Source: Lasiodiplodia sp. COLG20 (lineage: Eukaryota > Ascomycota > Dothideomycetes > Botryosphaeriales > Botryosphaeriaceae). From it: a stretch of 64,000 nt of DNA. Location: assembly GCA_009801085.1 (NCBI GenBank), contig VNWV01000033.1:52723-116722 (forward strand). The letters run 5' to 3'. A model generated the notes under the pieces. It saw only the letters and a list, made by a program, of their open reading frames with translations, searched no databases and was not told the DNA's origin. The position numbers were made by a program, and so were the translations under genes. Shown in pieces: positions 33,096-43,541 of this stretch (position 1 is its first letter; each line of letters starts with the position of its first letter).

Positions 33096-33331
33096 CAGTC
33101 CCCTCTCGCGGCCGATGGCTAGCGTGGATTTGTTTTTTTTTCTCGTATCATGGGTAGGTGAAGCTATCATCCGGACGAGAATGTCGAATTAAAAATTTTA
33201 CATACACGTCCGGACGATAGCTTCAACTACTCACATGTGTTAACTTCTCTAAGGTAGAGCTGGGGCATAGTTACGTTTATTCTACACCCCTGCTGTTCTT
33301 CGCGCTAGCTATCGGCTGCGAGAGGGAGCTG
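33096..33331. mobile_element. MITE copy C (best-preserved full-length element)
   Basis: The best copy: 236 bp flanked by TA on both sides. The left terminus CAGTCCCCTCTCGCGGCCGA then TGGCTAGCGTG pairs with the right terminus CGCGCTAGCTATCGGCTGCG then AGAGGGAGCTG, making terminal inverted repeats of about 31 bp. The centre holds the second palindrome: GGGTAGGTGAAGCTATCATC (from 33152) and GACGATAGCTTCAACTACTC (to about 33232) around an AT-rich loop with ATGTCGAATTAAAAATT. TA target duplication and termini starting CAG fit a Tc1/mariner-type non-autonomous element. It lies 172 bp upstream of the amino-acid permease start. Confidence 0.88.
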
Positions 33332-33503
33332 TAGATCCTTCGCGTCTTACGTCGTGCGGAGAAGATAAGCCGCAGAAGCTTAATTACGGATAAAGGAACT
33401 ATTCACAAACGGCAATCCCATCCACCATCCTCTCCACACCACAATCCTCTTCTCTCGCTCAACCGCTCTCTGCGGCCTCGAAGGACTACCGACTAGCAAT
33501 ACC

Positions 33504-35756
33504 ATGCTCTCCGACAATGACGGAAAGAAATCCGCCACAAGCGACAGGGCTGCCGACTTTGCTGAGGGTCAAGTAGAGGATCGCAGCGGGCCAGGCCATG
33601 AAGTCTTACACAGGATTTACAATACTTGGACTGGTAAGCCGTACTCTCCGCCTTACATTTGTGTAGATTCTGGAATGACACCGATTCCGTAGCATCCGCA
33701 TACCAGGTTTTGATGATGGCTAGCTGGACTTGCAATATCGTTCTCTACAGCACCGTAACTGATCTCGGTGGTCCAATGATGTTGATCTATTCAACGTGAG
33801 TTACGAGTCGTCCATCTATCTTAATTTCGACCACTTATCACTGTGCCACAGTATCTTTGTTACCATCGGACAATGTCTAATGATGAGTTCCCTCGCCGAG
33901 ATGTGTGCCGTTTGGCCCTACGCTGGCGGCCAACAGTGAGTATCAAAAATCCTCACCTAATACTCGACTCTGCCGCTCACTACTCAGGGCTTTCACCAAA
34001 GCTCTGGCTCCTCCCAGGTACGTCTGAACCACCAGCCCAGCATACTTGATACTCTTTCTCTGATCCTGTCCAGCACTCGCCGCTTCCTCTCCTACGCCAT
34101 CGGCTGGGTCATCTTCTTTGGCGAAATCGCCACTTCGGCTGGTTGTGCCATGAACAACGCCCAGATTATTGCCTCGTTGATTCAGTTGAGCCACCCTGAA
34201 TTCAAATTGACGGTTAGTCTCTCCGACTGCTACTCCTCCTCTGGTAATAACGATGACAATACAGAGATACAGGACGTGGCTGCTTTACATCGCAACCCTG
34301 ATCCCCGCTGGCCTTTTCTCCTTGTCCCAAAAGCATCTACCGTGGATTGCCGTCATAGGAGGTTTCATAACTTTTGGCGGAGGCATAGCATGGGCGGCAA
34401 CCTTCTTGGTGCTGTCGCCGAAGCAGACTGCCAGCTTCGTCTTCACGCAATTCATGAACCAGTCTGGATACACAAAAACTGGCTGGGTCGTGATAATGAG
34501 CTTTTATACCCCGGTGTATGCCCTATATGGCACCGACGGCATCCTTCACATAGCCGAAGAGATTAAAGATGCGCCTAGAACGGCTCCGGTAAGCAGTCCT
34601 CGTTTTTTCCTTTTTAAAATCTGTGTTTTGGGGGAGACTTGAGCTAATGTCATTAATCTTTCCGTCTACATTTAGAGAGCCATGGTATGGTCCATGATAT
34701 TCAGCGGCCTTACTTCATTCCTATGTGCTATAGTCATGTCGTTCTGTTATGGGAATTGGGAAGTCTACATGCAGTCTGAGTAAGCAACCTTGATATCCTT
34801 GCGCGTTTTGAGTCCTTTCCCCGGACGAGCTTGAGCTAATTTCTTCAAGTCTGCCCTTCGTGTCATGGTTCATTGACACCCTTCAGGGTGTAACCGGCGG
34901 CACCGCCTTCCTGGTCGCCATAATCGTGCTCCCCAAGTAAGTAACCCACTCTACCAGCAATCGTTTTCTGACTGTCCAGTTTCCTTATTGTTATCGGCAT
35001 CAACACTGCATCATCTCGGCTTGTCTGGAGCATGGCACGCGACAACGCATTGCCCCTCTCGAAATGGTTCGCGAAAATCAACCAGACACTCCAGACTCCA
35101 CTCAACGCCATTGTTCTCTTCATTTCACTCGAGATAGTCATAGGTCAGGATACTAGTGTTGATGCCTACGCAGGATTGTTCGTCTTATTAACGCCTCAAC
35201 AGGTGTCATTGTTTTTGTCAGTGATTACGCCTTTCAGGTAATTGTCAGCTTCGGCGGAGTTGCTATGCAGATGAGCTACTTAATTCCAGTGCTTTTGGTA
35301 AGTCACTCCTGTTTTCTCTTCCTCTTTCCACCACCAGGTATTCCGAACTGACACCACTATCAGCTGCTCTGGCGCGGCCGTTCTGCTCTTCCTTTGCAAA
35401 GGGCATTTACTCTCGGGCGCTTCGGCCTTGGTATCAACATCGCGGCAGCTTGCTGGTCATCCCTTATTATCGTAATGCTCTTGTAAGCCCTCCGATTCAG
35501 GGATCGAGTTTTGCAGTATATCGAATTAACTTGGAAACCCCCAATGATAGCTTCCCTCTTTACGCCCCAGTGAACAGCAGTAATCTTTGTAAGTCTTGAA
35601 TAATTTCCCATCTCTACGGAACAAGGGCGAGAGCTAACCCCGTATTTTACAGTCGATATGAACTGGGCCATTGCGATGGTAGGAGGCATTATTGTTTTGG
35701 TTTCGGTGGATTGGGTAGTGCGTGGACGATTTTGCTACACTATCTCTGAAGAGTAA
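33504..35756 (+). CDS. amino-acid/GABA-type permease (APC superfamily)
   Basis: Thirteen exons: 33504-33633, 33693-33795, 33852-33935, 33988-34017, 34074-34212, 34265-34588, 34676-34779, 34850-34936, 34980-35143, 35203-35297, 35364-35482, 35551-35588, 35653-35756; introns of 43-87 bp; 506 residues, every junction frame-consistent. The N-terminal half of the first membrane helix is compact (EVLHRIYNTWTASAYQ), then twelve or so hydrophobic segments follow, including DLGGPMMLIYST, SLAEMCAVWPYAGGQ, GYTKTGWVVIMSFYTPVYAL, DGILHIAEEIKDAPRTAP and VWSMARDNALPLSKW, all characteristic of fungal GABA/choline/amino-acid permeases. These are plasma-membrane proton symporters for amino acids or amines. Position beside two amine-oxidising flavoenzymes suggests it brings in their substrate. 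The first splice (acceptor at 33692 rather than 33666) is the weakest; the nearer acceptor leaves a stop codon. Confidence 0.88.
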
Positions 35757-36069
35757 TTATTCTTTCTTGTTAAGGCCTCTACATTCTAAGAACAAAGATA
35801 AGCAAATCCATTGTCGCGCTGAATTTATTTCCGTTGTCCATCAGATCAATGTGATAATTCAACAAAGTAGCTCCTGTTCGACCTATTTGCGTCCTCTCTG
35901 CCTCGGACAGTCCTTCCGACGTTCTTTACACAGGAGGGGCACAGGAGCTGCGTTTTTTTTATTGCTGATACCATCAGCGCGTTTGACACAAATAGCCGTA
36001 TACCATCGGCCAAGAAGGCGGCACAGAATCGGCGTCACCTTCCTTTCCTTTCCCGCTGTAAGTCACTTC
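35757..36069. other. intergenic between convergent genes
   Basis: 313 bp separating the permease and the convergent oxygenase gene. Nothing recognised. Confidence 0.5.
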
Positions 36070-37371
36070 TTACTCATAATACTTGATCGTTACCCCTTTG
36101 ACAATCTCAACATCAGTCTCTTCATTATCACCCCTGGCAGAGCTCGTAGCACCGAGGTTCTTGATAACCCTCTGTCTCACCCATTCCCCGGCTTTGACTG
36201 GCTGTCCATCGTGGCCCAATATTTTCCCGCTTACAAGGCCAAGCCGCTGCAGTACTGGAGAATCCTGAATTGGTATCAGATCAGTGTCGTCCTCAATCCT
36301 CACCATGTATATGACGCCGAGGCGGTCGATGTGGACCTGGTCTTTTGGTGGGGCAACCACCCTGTGGATGCTGGACTTGAGGTAGCCATCTGCCATTTGC
36401 GGCTGCAGTCAGCCTTCGACCCGAAACTTGAAAACGTGACCATTTGACATACTTGTGAGGAAATTGAGAGCATCGGCAAGGTTGACAGTGAGAGCGTCTG
36501 TCTGAGGCCGCACCCATTTCCAGGATCCATCTTTGGTCAAGACTTGCAATGCTGCCACAGGCTGGCGAAACAAGAGTGTCAAGCTTCCCATGTCCGAATG
36601 TCTGCGCAAATCTTGACGTCAACACGCGTCAAATGCAAAGATGCAAAAGCATTGACTGCTCCTCACCCTTTGAGCCAGACGCCACCGAGTTGCCGGTTCT
36701 CTTCCTCAGTCCTGTGGTAGTACTTCATGTACCGGAGATGATCACCACTGCTCTCCTCGTATCGGTGTCTTTTGACGAAATACTCTTCATCCTCCAGCTC
36801 CAACGCAATGGCAAATACAACAAGCAGTTTCTTCACAATTTGCTCATGGACACGTTTCGAGAAATCCTCAATGGTTGCCCAATGCTGCTTCACAATCTCC
36901 GGATGTGGCCTGTTGGCGTGCTCAGGGATGAACTTCGGAATGTTGTATATCTCGAAGTTGTCTTTGACTCCGGGAATGAGGTCACGGATGCCTGCTGGTT
37001 TCCAACCATTGTAGTCACCGGCTTCCAAAGCGGCCCGGTAAGGCTTCTTCTCGGCATCCGAAAGGGAGAGGACTGATTTCGCAAGTGCGAACTGAGTATC
37101 GACTTCTTCCCTGCTTAGGCCATGGTTTTTGACGTAAAAGAAGCCTTTGCGTGATAATGAGTACAACGTCGGTGTGACCGTGAGTGCGGGAATGCATTGA
37201 CGTACCAACTTCCTCAATTGCTTTCTGGAACTGAGACGCCAAGGACTGCTTGCCACCAGGACGGTCGAATTCAGACAGGTCGAGGGTCCTCAAGTCCGCC
37301 CAGTCCAGAGACTGCGATGTCTCTGGTGCCTGTACATATGGTAACGTTATTGTTTCAGTACTGGTAGCCAT
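36070..37371 (-). CDS. 2-oxoglutarate/Fe(II)-dependent oxygenase (isopenicillin-N-synthase-like)
   Basis: Four exons: 37371-37206, 37144-36667, 36601-36453, 36389-36070; introns of 61, 65 and 63 bp; 370 residues. The N-terminal non-haem dioxygenase region has GFFYVKNHGLSREEVD across the first splice and YNGWKPAG further on. The Fe2OG domain contains the metal triad as HSD (His216, Asp218) just after the second splice and SIHRVV (His273) after the third. The usual Arg-x-Ser that binds the 2-oxoglutarate carboxylate appears as DRLGVIYMVR, with Gly in place of Ser. Fungal members hydroxylate or desaturate small molecules, including in amino-acid and secondary metabolism. Its placement between an amino-acid permease and a Dal5-type permease suggests action on an imported compound. 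The start at 37371 precedes ETITLPYVQAPE, with no targeting signal. Confidence 0.92.
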
Positions 37372-37872
37372 GCCGATCGGAGCCTCTATGAATGGAGTTC
37401 AAGTTGAAGAGCACGTTCCTTGAGTACTTATCGTACCAGATACGCGCGGTTAGTTACCGCATTTATTTCGGTTAAGGATCCCGACCGTCTCGGTAAATGT
37501 CACCCGAGAGGACATGATTGCTTGCGTGAATCACGTAATAGCTGGATCTGATGGCAGGATGAGAATGATGCAAGATGGATCGGCATTTCACCATACCGAA
37601 AGCTTGGCACCGTAGTATGGAAAATGATTGACGTTCTCGTACATGAGCACTCAACCTCCGTCGAAATGTGCTTGAACAATCCCCAGAAAGTCTGAAACAA
37701 GGTCTAGTTATCACAACCTACCCCGCATTACTCGACCAATTGACTATAGTGACTTGAAACCGATTGCTATCTGATATGAGGCAATAGCAAGAGGCTTCTT
37801 CAAATATTTAATTCCCGGATTAAACTCTCTGGATTTAAACTCGGTCATTGGAAGCTGGTCACCAAAGTCATC
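37372..37872. promoter_or_regulatory. divergent promoter, 2OG oxygenase / Dal5-type permease
   Basis: 501 bp between two divergent start codons (37371 minus and 37873 plus), so the genes may be co-regulated. No specific site could be assigned. Confidence 0.5.
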
Positions 37873-39694
37873 ATGACTACCGTCGATTCCGGCCCCAACT
37901 ACGCCGGATCTCTGGATGTAGAGAAACATGGGATCCAGACCTCCATCTCAGCTCCCGCTGTCGAGCTGCTCGGGGAGGAGGCGAGGTCCATAGATCCGGA
38001 AATAGAAAGACGAGTTATCAGGAAGATCGACTTGTTTCTGATGCCTGCAATGGTTCTGGGTGAGAGAGCATCATATCGGAATTATGCATTCACGCTGACT
38101 TGATGTTGCAGGGTACGGTCTTGTATATTATGACAAGGTTAGCAAACGACCCAAAAGCAGAAAGCTTGGGATTTAGCTTTGCTGACATTAACTGATATAG
38201 GCAATCCTGGGGAGTGCAGCTCTCTTTGGCATGACTTCGGACCTCCACCTCTCCGTCGTCAATAATTCCACCACCCCACCCACAACCGATACTTTAAGGC
38301 TCAGCTGGGCAACATCCATCTTCTACTTTGGTCAGCTAGCCGGATCATATCCCATGACGTACATGTTGCAACGGTTCAATACTCGTTACATTTTAGGTCC
38401 CGCAGTGATGCTTTGGGCGATGATATGTGCAGCCACTGCCGGGGTCACTGACTGGAAAGGCCTTTTCGTGCAGCGATTCTTTCTCGGTGCGTGGAAGAAA
38501 GCCCCCGCAAATCATACTTGTACTAACAACCACTACGTAGGTTTTACTGAGTCCATTGTACCTACAGCATTCATGATCACTGTTAGCGGATACTACACGC
38601 AATCGGAGCAAGCGCTGCGGCAGACGTGGTGGTTTTCGGGCACAGGCTGGTTCACCATTATCGGCGGTGCGCTCAACTACGGCTTCGCTCAGATCAGCGG
38701 CGGAGCCCTCACACCGTGGCAATACATCTACGTCTTAGCGGGGGGTTTGACTTTCCTTTTCGGACTGTGGTGCTTTGCGCTTCCCAACTCGTCCCTGAAC
38801 GCTTGGTTCTTGACGCCAGAGGAACGTATCGTTGCGGTGGAGCGGCTACGCGCTGGGCAGACAGGCGTCCGGAACCAGGAAGTCAAATGGTCTCAGATCA
38901 AAGAGGCGGCGCTGGATGTGAAGGTTTGGCTTGTGGCCTTGACGATGGCTTCTGCGTGGGTCTTCTTTCTCTTCCCCTGATCGTTGAATTAACTGACGTG
39001 TAACTGTCAGGTACACTGTCAATGGTGCAGTCTCAGGCTTTGGCCCCCTCATCGTCTCAACATTTGGGTACTCGGCGCTGGAGAGCATTCTCTTCCAATT
39101 CCCGCTCGGCGCCGTCTGTGCAGTTGGTATCCCGCTCACCGGCTGGCTCTGTTCGAAGTATAAGAATATCCGCATCCCGCTCTTACTTGCCTGCTGTCTT
39201 CCTACTATTGCAGGATTCAGCATCATCTGGAAGTCGGAGTGGGGACATCGCCCAGTTGCTCCCGTGGTGGGGTATTCCCTCATTGGATTCTTTGGACCGG
39301 TTGTCGGCTTGACGGTTACACTTGGCGCTGCGAATGTTGCGGGTGAGACAAAGAAAAGCTTCATGGCCTCCGCTGTGTTTGTGGCATACTGCGTAGGAAA
39401 CATTGTGGGGCCTCAGCTGGTGCGGAGCGAAACAAAGGGACAACACTATCCCGAGCTGTGGACAGGATTGATTATCTGGTATAGTTTCTGGCTCATCAAC
39501 TGTGGCATCCTGTACTCCGCTAACATCTCTACAGCTATGGTATAACCATTGCGTCTGCTTCGGCGCTGTACGTTCTCCTCTACAGAGAGAACAAGCGTAG
39601 GAATGGATTAAATCTGGATAAGCGAGAGGGCGATCGCCTTGCGTTCAAGGACTTGACGGACAAGGAGAACTTGCATTTCAGATATGCTTTGTAG
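37873..39694 (+). CDS. MFS permease, Dal5/allantoate family (anion:cation symporter)
   Basis: Six exons: 37873-38059, 38112-38137, 38201-38486, 38541-38955, 39011-39478, 39535-39694; introns of 52-63 bp; 513 residues. The acidic N-terminus ends in the family hallmark ERRVIRKIDLFLMPAMVLGY, followed after a 26-bp micro-exon by YYDKAILGSAALFGM. Other signatures: SIFYFGQLAGSYPMTYMLQR, GFTESIVPTAFMITVSGYY, WWFSGTGWFTIIGGALNYG and FLTPEERIVAVERLR, then PGIP-like ICYGITIAS near the end. Yeast and fungal relatives take up allantoate, ureidosuccinate, nicotinate, pantothenate or similar anions. With the divergent 2OG oxygenase and the nearby amine-oxidising flavoenzymes it fits a nitrogen-scavenging block; the substrate itself cannot be read from sequence. 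A MITE core begins 27 bp after the stop codon. Confidence 0.92.
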
Positions 39695-39720
39695 AATGTA
39701 GATAAAGGAAGGAGTATACA

Positions 39721-39804
39721 TGGGTAGGTGAAGCTATCGTCCGGATGTAGATGTTGAATTAAAAATTGTACATTTGAATCCGGACGATAGCTTCAACTAC
39801 TCAT
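39721..39804. mobile_element. MITE palindromic core, copy D
   Basis: Core hairpin only: TGGGTAGGTGAAGCTATCGT then CCGGA, an AT-rich loop (ATGTTGAATTAAAAATTGTA), and TCCGGACGATAGCTTCAACT then ACTCA. The outer terminal repeats were not found. It starts 27 bp after the Dal5-type permease stop and so probably overlaps its 3' untranslated region, where it could form a transcript hairpin. Confidence 0.8.
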
Positions 39805-40232
39805 GATATGAACCAAAATCAATCAACCATGGCCTCCAGGTCCAATGCCTCTTTGTAAATACTAAACAACACTCATCAAGATTTTTGAGGGGTCAAGATC
39901 TGTGCTACCCCGCCCCCACTACAGAGCTCGTGATGCAGGGATCCGCTAGTGTGATGCACGCTACGTCTTGCGTCATTGCTATTGCCCCGCACCGCCTTAT
40001 CGTTCACAGCCGCTTATCCACCTCGTCAAATCTAGAATCGGCTTCAAAAGTAGTCATGCCGGCTCGGGGGGTCCCATGCCGAGAATACCGCCTGCACCAA
40101 CTCGCTTGCTAAAAAAAAAAAAAAGCCCGCCCCTGTCCAGATTGTCACCACTGCCGCCGTTCCTCTGCTTGCCATTCGCCAATACCAACCGCTCACATTC
40201 ATCGGTACTATCCCTCGCCATTCGCCGCCACC
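39805..40232. other. promoter region of the DsbA/HCCA-isomerase-type gene
   Basis: Contains an A14 tract near 40111 and a CGCCAATACC (CCAAT-type) motif near 40177. The start codon is in a strong CCACCATGG context. No other gene. Confidence 0.5.
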
Positions 40233-40877
40233 ATGGCAACCCGCCCCGTCATCGAATACTACTTCTCCTTCATCTCCCTCTGGTCCTACATCGGCAGCCG
40301 CCGCCTGCAAGCCCTGGCCAAACACCACAACGCCCAAATCATCTACAAGCCCATCAACCTCCTCCACATCTTCTCCATCTCCGGCGGCTTTCCCGTGAAG
40401 CAGCGCCCCATCCAACGCCAGGCCTACCGGCTGATCGAGATGGAGCGCTGGCGCCGCATTCGAAACATCCCCATCGTGCAGGAACCGAAGTTCTACCCCG
40501 CAGAGCCGTCGCTGGCGCACAGGGTGCTGCTTGCCGCTATCGGCGAGTCTGGGTACGACAATGAGGCGGTGCACGAGTTTGCGCGGCGCGGGCTGGAGAC
40601 GGTGTGGGCGAATGAGGCGGATATTGCGGATCCGGAGACTATTGTTGCGGTGGCGGATGCGAGTGGGCTGGAGGGTAGGCCGTTGTTGGAGAGGGCGAGG
40701 GAGGAGAAGGGGTTGGCGGAGCAGGAGGCGGGGTTGACGCGGGAGGCGGAGGATAGACTGTGTTTTGGGGCGCCGGTGTATGTGTATAGAGGTGAGCCGT
40801 TCTGGGGCCAGGATCGGCTGGAGATGTTGGATGATGTGCTCAGGAGTGGGAGAGAGGCGATTTCTATCAAGCCTTGA
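40233..40877 (+). CDS. DsbA-like thioredoxin-fold protein / 2-hydroxychromene-2-carboxylate isomerase family
   Basis: Single exon, 214 residues. The N-terminus IEYYFSFISLWSYIGSRRL is the conserved start of the HCCA-isomerase/kappa-class glutathione transferase group, where a Ser in the SxWSY turn replaces the redox cysteines of DsbA. Further features are YKPINLLHIF, QEPKFYPAEPSLAHRVLLAA and the C-terminal FGAPVYVYRGEPFWGQDRLEML, which closes the thioredoxin fold. Bacterial relatives isomerise an aromatic ring-cleavage product using glutathione; fungal ones are mostly uncharacterised and may conjugate or isomerise xenobiotics. The start was fixed by the Kozak context and by the motif starting seven residues later. 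It adjoins the catabolic block, and a role in it is plausible but unproven. Confidence 0.9.
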   Translation: MATRPVIEYYFSFISLWSYIGSRRLQALAKHHNAQIIYKPINLLHIFSISGGFPVKQRPIQRQAYRLIEMERWRRIRNIPIVQEPKFYPAEPSLAHRVLLAAIGESGYDNEAVHEFARRGLETVWANEADIADPETIVAVADASGLEGRPLLERAREEKGLAEQEAGLTREAEDRLCFGAPVYVYRGEPFWGQDRLEMLDDVLRSGREAISIKP

Positions 40878-41003
40878 GGTAGCATCAATATGGTACCTCG
40901 AATTCAAGGGCTCTGCGTACTTCGATCAGAAAACTCGTGACATTCAAGTTTAGACATATCACATCCGAACAGACCTAGAAATATGCAACGTCACTTGAGC
41001 CCC

Positions 41004-42725
41004 TCAGACATCACGCATCTCAGTAGTGCCACGAGCAGTGTTAACAAACAACACCTTCCCCGCATCCCCATTCACCTCAACCACCCAGCACATCTTTTTT
41101 GCTTTCCGCTCCAGCTCCTTCATTGGCCCAGTAGCCACGCGTAAGTAGTCCTCACTCCAGCCGTCCAACTGTGCGAAGAGTGGGAGGATGCTTGTCAATT
41201 TCCACGATGTGACTCTACTGCGGACACTGTGGACAATAGTAAGTACCAAAAGTGCAATCCCCACGAGCACCACTGCCAGAGGGAGCGTTAGCCAAGCCCA
41301 GCGGACATGGATATACTGCTCAGTCCTGACGGCGAATCCGAGCGTCTGATTTGCAACTTTGGTCGTTCCGAAGGCGTACGTGATGTTGGTGGATACGTTG
41401 GTTATAGTTTCTGTAATGTTCGGCGAGGACATGAGGGTGTTGCCGAACGCCGTTTCAGTGGACGAGCTGAAGATCTCCGCGATGAACTCTAATAGAAGTA
41501 GGAAGTCTACGATATCTAGTATGATAGTGCCATTTCCGGGAAACGGTACGGAGGGAGAATTATTGGTGGTAGTGGTGGTAGTGGTGGCGGTGGTGTTGAG
41601 TCCGAATATCCACTCTGTTGAGCTGTACTCCGACCATGTTCCGCTAGAGCCCTCCCTGCCTGCATCTAGACTTGTCTCACTTATTGGCCCCGCAAAGAAA
41701 GTCCCGTTGGTAATTTTCATATTGTGAAACATTTTCGCGCATGGGTCGATGGAGCACTCCATAATACCCGGTTCTTTTTGTTCCATATGCAGAGAGCTGA
41801 CGTTGGCTGTTGCTATTAGGGCCAAAGGGGTGATGGGCGGTTGGGAGGTTAGTATGGTCATGCCTCCTTCAGAAGTTTTGTTCACTTGACCAGTAGTAGC
41901 ATTGATCTGAAGGCTAGATGAAGTCGTGGAATTGTCTGTCTTGAGTAAAATTCCTCCTGGCGTTGTGTAGTTGCACTTAGCGAACACTGTATATTCAAAT
42001 CTGACCTAGACCTCGGTAGATTCGTTCCGACATTGGCAACAGGATCCAATAGTAGTGAAGGCTAGCCAAAAACAGTTCCCGGCCGAGCATTGGAATTGCA
42101 CGGGAGAGTCAAGATTATAATCGCCGTTCAGAACTACTCCTTGCATTTTGGGATCCATCAAATACTTGGTCACCTCTGATATTACAATGGTCAATATATG
42201 AATGTAAATTGTGGATTGAAACATACCTTTTGCACCCCGTTTGTTGTATTTGGAGATATCGCTGTAGGTCTGACCCTACACAGCAGAGTGAGCGCCCCCC
42301 CAGGGACCACGGCTTGCCTCGTCGAATACTTGAACATGTAACAGAGCATCCAGCGCATGCGTGAAGTGGATCCACTTGAGCTGACTGATGCAGGATGTCA
42401 CCGGAACCATGAGGGAGGCTTTTGACGAGGTTGAAAATATCGCAACAAGGGAATTCGGCAATATCAGGAATCTCCACTCCGAGCGGGCCTTGTATTGTAC
42501 TGCATAGAGAACAGCCACGATAGAGGCGACGCAGGCAATGCTGAATGATGCTGCTCCTATCTCCTACCACCAGTCTCCAAAAGGATTGAGCAAGCGTGCT
42601 CTCTGGGGCTCTTTAAGGTTGCTTCCAATTTCTTCGTCGCTTGCACTGGATGAGGGCGGCGGAGAAGGGGGTCCTGCGTTAAGATGTGTTATCAGGCCCT
42701 CCACCGTAGGTATTCTCGGCACCAT
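41004..42725 (-). pseudogene. DUF3176-family membrane protein, inactivated
   Basis: A DUF3176 gene can be followed on the minus strand but is broken. From an ATG at 42725, one frame reads through PPSPPPSSSASDEE to NPFGDWW, then a TAG (42564-42566) where the family has a third Trp, then EIGAASFSIACVASIVAVLY, CISQLKWIHF, and VFDEASRGPWGGAHSAV with a second TAG at 42276-42278. After an intron (about 42180-42228) it continues as the CSAGNCFWLAFTTIGSC segment, meets a third TAG at 42006-42008, and goes on in frame as EYTVFAKCNYTTPGG to an intact C-terminal half (41987-41004) with a membrane helix (LTLPLAVVLVGIALLVLTIV). Sequence normally between the RGPWG motif and the next region is also missing. 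All three stops fit C-to-T or G-to-A changes. The long 327-residue C-terminal frame may still be annotated elsewhere as a gene. Confidence 0.8.
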
Positions 42726-43262
42726 TTCCCGGATCGTGGTTGCGGGAATTCATCAACCCATCATAGCTGTCGCTTTGGGCGTGACAAAGCGAGTGACTGT
42801 CGGAGATGTCACCCAATTGCCAGTCAGACATGAGGAGTTGATTCGTGTTTTTTCCGAGTTCCATCGTGAGTCCGAATATGTTGTTGTGTGTGAGGGCGTT
42901 GCTTCGAGGCGTGGCTTGAACAGATACGTTATATGGTCCGAATGAAGTTAAATAGGGAAAAGCTTGACTGATAGATCTGAATTTGGTGTCACAAGGCTGA
43001 GATTAGGAAATGCGTGGAGGTGCTCTGGTACAGCTGTAAATCAGGCTCTGCGACACTATGTTTTCCGGTGTGACAGGCTAAAAAAAAAAAAAAAAAAAAA
43101 GTGATAAGACCACGCTAGCTAGCCATCAGCTGCGGCGCCGAGCTTGACAGAGCCTTACCTACCGCATTGATAGAGGGGTGTCGTAGCTGATGCCTGGTGT
43201 GAAGAATAGTAAGGCTCTAAGTATATCTATGCCCCAGCCCTTGCTTAGAACATCAACATATG
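42726..43262. other. intergenic with an A20 tract and a MITE end
   Basis: Upstream of the DUF3176 pseudogene. A 61-residue acidic frame (42864-42679 minus) may be its lost first exon. A run of about 20 A (from 43080) is followed at 43112-43135 by GCTAGCTAGCCATCAGCTGC, a MITE-end-like sequence. Confidence 0.45.
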
Positions 43263-43346
43263 TGGGTAGCTGAAGCTATCTTCTGGACACATATGAAGAG
43301 TTTTTAATCTTACATTCTTGTCCGGACGACAGCTTCAGCTGCCCAT
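43263..43346. mobile_element. MITE palindromic core, copy E
   Basis: Arms GTGGGTAGCTGAAGCTATCT and GTCCGGACGACAGCTTCAGC then TGCCCA around an AT-rich loop. Terminal-repeat-like sequences stand on both sides (GAGGGGTGTCGTAGCTGATG near 43173 and TGCTAGCCACCAGCTCGACC near 43368), so a degraded full element of about 215 bp is likely. It separates the two membrane-protein pseudogenes. Confidence 0.75.
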
Positions 43347-43541
43347 AATAAGTAAAAAAAAAATCAATGCTAGCCACCAGCTCGACCTGCTTGCGATTTC
43401 AGACAGAAGAAGGGGCGAATCCTCCAGCTACTGTTGACATTATATATTTCTCCATCCACTCACCCCCCCTCTTTCGTTTCGTCGATTCCTCAAGGCTAAC
43501 AGGCCGCCAAATTTAGCATCAAAAGGCGTGTCTTTAACGCT

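Noticed and set aside
33634..33666. A 33-bp first intron in the amino-acid permease
   Set aside because: Very short and leaves an in-frame stop; the acceptor at 33692 keeps the frame.
24720..40877. Secondary-metabolite biosynthetic cluster
   Set aside because: No polyketide synthase, NRPS, terpene cyclase, DMATS or other backbone enzyme is present; catabolic enzymes and carriers dominate.
41980..42008. A possible 25-bp intron (GTCTAG...ACAG) removing the stop in the DUF3176 gene
   Set aside because: Far below the minimum size of fungal spliceosomal introns, and its removal would also shift the frame; the frame simply continues across the stop, so a nonsense mutation is simpler.
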